This document shows, piece by piece, positions 62,150-64,000 of a DNA stretch of 64,000 nucleotides. Position 1 is the stretch's first letter; the number at the start of each line of letters is the position of its first letter. The stretch is from the NCBI RefSeq assembly GCF_003432485.1, contig NZ_QVNQ01000006.1, positions 434,001-498,000 of the forward strand. Direction: 5' to 3'. The notes under the pieces were generated by a model that saw nothing but the letters and a program-made list of their open reading frames with translations, did no database searches and had not been told where the DNA came from. Position numbers and translations under genes: made by a program. The DNA comes from Actinomadura spongiicola. GTDB taxonomy: Bacteria; Actinomycetota; Actinomycetes; Streptosporangiales; Streptosporangiaceae.

Positions 62150-62181
62150 TCCTGACCTGACCGTTTTCGGACAGGTCAGGA
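62150..62181. promoter_or_regulatory. 32-base hairpin in the toxin/YCF48 divergent region
   Basis: TCCTGACCTG (62150-62159) and CAGGTCAGGA (62172-62181) form a 10-bp perfect stem, extended inward by CCG/CGG around TTTT. It may be a terminator-like or regulatory structure in either transcript's leader. A TTGACA element follows at 62185, but no clear -10 was found. Confidence 0.45.
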
Positions 62182-62323
62182 GGCATTGACAATCTGGCAA
62201 ATGCCGCAGACATCATCGGCGCATCAGCCGCCACATCCCTTCTAGCCCGCGACAGCAGGCGTGGAGTCGCGGTGGGGGTCGTTGGGCCTGGACGGCTTGA
62301 TCATCTTTCGTTAGCTTGCGCGC

Positions 62324-63406
62324 ATGACGCCGATGAGGGCTTTGGCCCGGAACATGTCGTTTGCCGGATTGTGTGCGGTGGTGGTCGCGGCCTCCCTCGC
62401 GGTGCCGGCCACCGCGGGGGCGGAGACCGCCAGGGGCGGACCGGAGTGGCGGCTCACGCCGACCGGGACGGACGCGCGGTTCCGCGGCCTCGCCGCCGTG
62501 AGCGAGCGGACCGCCTGGCTGGCGGGCAGCGGTGGCACCGTCCTGCGGACCACCAACGGCGGTCGCACCTGGCAGAACGTCGCCCCTTCCGACGCCACGG
62601 GCCTGGAATTCCGCGACATCGAGGCTTTCGACGCGAAACGGGCCGTCGTGCTGGCCATCGGCGAGGGCGAGGCGTCCCGCGCCTACAGCACGTCGGACGG
62701 TGGTCGCACCTGGACGCTCGGTTTCAAGAACGACGACCCGAAGGCGTTCTACGACTGCATGACGTTCTTCGACTCCCGCCACGGGCTGGCCATGAGCGAC
62801 CCGGTGGACGGCCGGTTCCGCATCATCTCCACCAAGGACGCCGGACGTACCTGGCGGGTGCTTCCGTCCAAGGGAATGCCCGAGGCCCTACCGGGCGAGT
62901 TCGCGTTCGCCGCCAGCGGCCAATGCCTGGTCAGCCACGGGAAGAAAGATGTGTGGCTCGCCACCGGTGGGGCGTCCCGCTCCCGGGTCTTCCACTCCGG
63001 CGACCGCGGCCGCACCTGGACGGTCGCCGACACGCCCCTCCCGTCCAGCGAGACCCAAGGCGTGTTCTCGGTGGCGTTCCGCGACTCCCGTCACGGCGTC
63101 GCCGTGGGCGGCGACTACCGTCCCGGCCAACCATCCCCGAACGCGGCGGCCACCACCAACGACGGCGGCCGCACCTGGCAGCTCGCGGACCGCCCCCCGG
63201 CCGAGTACCGCTCCGGCGCCGCCTGGCCCGGCTGGGCGCGCACGGTCGCACTGGCCGTCGGCCCCACCGGCAGCGACCTGACCTTCACCTCCGGCCGCAC
63301 CTGGACCCGCTTCGACACGGGCAGCTTCGACACCGTCGACTGCACCCCCGACGGCGACTGCTGGGCCGCAGGCGAAAAGGGCCGCGCCGCGCGCCTGCTT
63401 GTTTAG
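62324..63406 (+). CDS. secreted YCF48/BNR-repeat beta-propeller protein
   Basis: A 360-residue exported protein: signal peptide (about 1-35) then at least five sialidase-like BNR/Asp-box repeats (TTNGGRTWQ, TSDGGRTWTL, TKDAGRTWRV, SGDRGRTWTV, TNDGGRTWQL), typical of YCF48-type propellers. No sialidase catalytic residues are apparent. ATG at 62324; a second ATG is nine bases on. A degraded copy lies at 53513, beyond the toxin and lectin genes. Confidence 0.85.
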   Translation: MTPMRALARNMSFAGLCAVVVAASLAVPATAGAETARGGPEWRLTPTGTDARFRGLAAVSERTAWLAGSGGTVLRTTNGGRTWQNVAPSDATGLEFRDIEAFDAKRAVVLAIGEGEASRAYSTSDGGRTWTLGFKNDDPKAFYDCMTFFDSRHGLAMSDPVDGRFRIISTKDAGRTWRVLPSKGMPEALPGEFAFAASGQCLVSHGKKDVWLATGGASRSRVFHSGDRGRTWTVADTPLPSSETQGVFSVAFRDSRHGVAVGGDYRPGQPSPNAAATTNDGGRTWQLADRPPAEYRSGAAWPGWARTVALAVGPTGSDLTFTSGRTWTRFDTGSFDTVDCTPDGDCWAAGEKGRAARLLV

Positions 63407-63410
63407 TCCC

Positions 63411-63745
63411 GGCTGTGAATTTCGCAGGCCCGGCCTACTTCGCTCGCCTGGCGGCTCGCTACATGACCGTCCCCGGGGTGAACGCGACATCGCTCCGTGA
63501 CCCGCCCGGCTCCGCTCGCCTACGGCATCGCTACACCGGGCGGGTAACGCGTTCGCGCGTGGGGTTGAGGCCACGTCGTAGCAGGGCTGTGTATTTCGCA
63601 GTCCCGGTCCGCTTTGCTCGCCTGGCGGCTCGTTGCGTGAGCGGGCCTGGGCGAATGCGGTATTGCTTGGCGATCTGCCCGGGTTTGCTTGCCTTCAGCG
63701 TTGCTGCGCCGGGGGCACGCGTTCGCGCGAACTGAGGACATGTCG
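63411..63745. repeat. tandem degenerate repeats of about 174 bases
   Basis: Copy 1 starts with GGCTGTGAATTTCGCAG at 63411 and copy 2 with GGCTGTGTATTTCGCAG at 63585. Both continue with a related CGCTCGCCTGGCGGCTCG segment and end with ACGCGTTCGCGCG followed by CACGTCG or CATGTCG. No gene is seen; the function is unknown. The stretch to 63828 is otherwise empty. Confidence 0.6.
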
Positions 63746-63828
63746 AAACGGGCCCGATGGCTTGGGGCCCGTCAGGTCGTCAGCGGTTCGGGCGCTGGCG
63801 CAAGACTGGACGTCGCGCGAGACTAGGT

Positions 63829-64000
63829 CTAAGCCAGGACGAAGGCATGCGGGTCCCGTTCCGTCCCACCTCGAACCCGGAACAGCCCGTCGCGGATCTC
63901 CTCGGAGTGCCATTCGACCAGCTCACGCAACGACTCGGGCCACGACGTGGCTCGATCCCAGACCGTGCCTGCGAGCGTTTCGAGGTTCATGTCTCGCAGA
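63829..64000 (-). CDS. partial gene, C-terminal end only
   Basis: Fifty-seven codons run in from the right edge and end at TAG. The tail reads LRDMNLETLAGTVWDRATSW, then ELVEWHSEEIRDGLFRVRGG and DPHAFVLA. An internal ATG is present, so it could also start here. No family recognised. Confidence 0.5.
   Translation of the reverse strand, partial: LRDMNLETLAGTVWDRATSWPESLRELVEWHSEEIRDGLFRVRGGTERDPHAFVLA

Noticed and set aside
1..64000. tRNA, rRNA genes and CRISPR arrays
   Set aside because: No T-loop/acceptor patterns, rRNA sequence or regularly spaced direct repeats with unique spacers were seen. A tRNAscan or CRISPR finder run would settle this.

Overview
The window is high-GC DNA with GTG starts, many ATGA/GTGA stop-start overlaps and gene families typical of filamentous actinomycetes: MurT/GatD, Nur, a DUF5753/DUF397 regulatory module, an HbhA-like protein and galactan genes. 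Together these suggest a Streptosporangiales organism, most likely Thermomonosporaceae (Actinomadura-like). This is an inference; there is no rRNA in the window to settle it.

Layout. 1-7.8 kb: end of glf, glfT2, an ABC-2 polysaccharide exporter (wzm/wzt), two tandem acyltransferase-3 genes and a sulfatase lipoprotein, which together look like a galactofuranose-polymer export and decoration operon. 7.9-9.0 kb: lower-GC island of orphan immunity-type genes (DUF4240, MafI-like, a broken DUF4259). 9.1-19.5 kb: the least explained block. A G-rich tract precedes a membrane protein with a degenerate P-loop, a HerA/DUF87 ATPase, a membrane protein and a small protein sharing an unusual motif, followed by two opposed paralogous zinc-ribbon/one-TM proteins. 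19.9-22 kb: murT-gatD (lipid II amidation). 22-29 kb: PPOX-type enzyme, small Cys-rich protein, PepSY protein with a two-component system, SDR, TerC, DsrE and small membrane proteins. 29-33.9 kb: GIDE-like protein, nitrobindin, a structured intergenic region, nur, ygfZ, dtd and a BKACE enzyme. 33.9-36.7 kb: PaaX-type regulator, GNAT and DUF418 protein around an operator-like palindrome. 36.7-38.6 kb: BldC-like/ATPase/XRE/DUF397 regulatory module. 38.6-43.3 kb: IS5 remnant, PstS-like protein coupled to an MMPL transporter, an MFS remnant and a MerR regulator. 43.7-51.2 kb: Nudix, asparaginase, CynX-type transporter with a FadR-type repressor, DUF2207 and zinc metallopeptidase. 51.2-53.5 kb: XRE/HbhA-like/DUF2516 (same order as Rv0474-Rv0476) and an AlaX editing protein. 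53.5-64 kb: secreted and conflict proteins: a YCF48 relic, a small exported protein, a catalytically dead trypsin-lectin protein, a possible immunity protein, a 1360-residue ALF-repeat/Hint polymorphic toxin, an intact YCF48 protein, degenerate repeats and one gene running off the end.

The strongest candidates for new biology are the HerA plus degenerate-ATPase cassette (9.3-19.5 kb), the uncharacterised C-terminal toxin domain with its candidate immunity gene (56.8-62 kb), the pseudo-protease with lectin modules (54.3-56.7 kb), and the three-way-junction RNA candidate between the nitrobindin gene and nur (30.3 kb). All coordinates and residue positions were read by eye. No database search or structure prediction was run.
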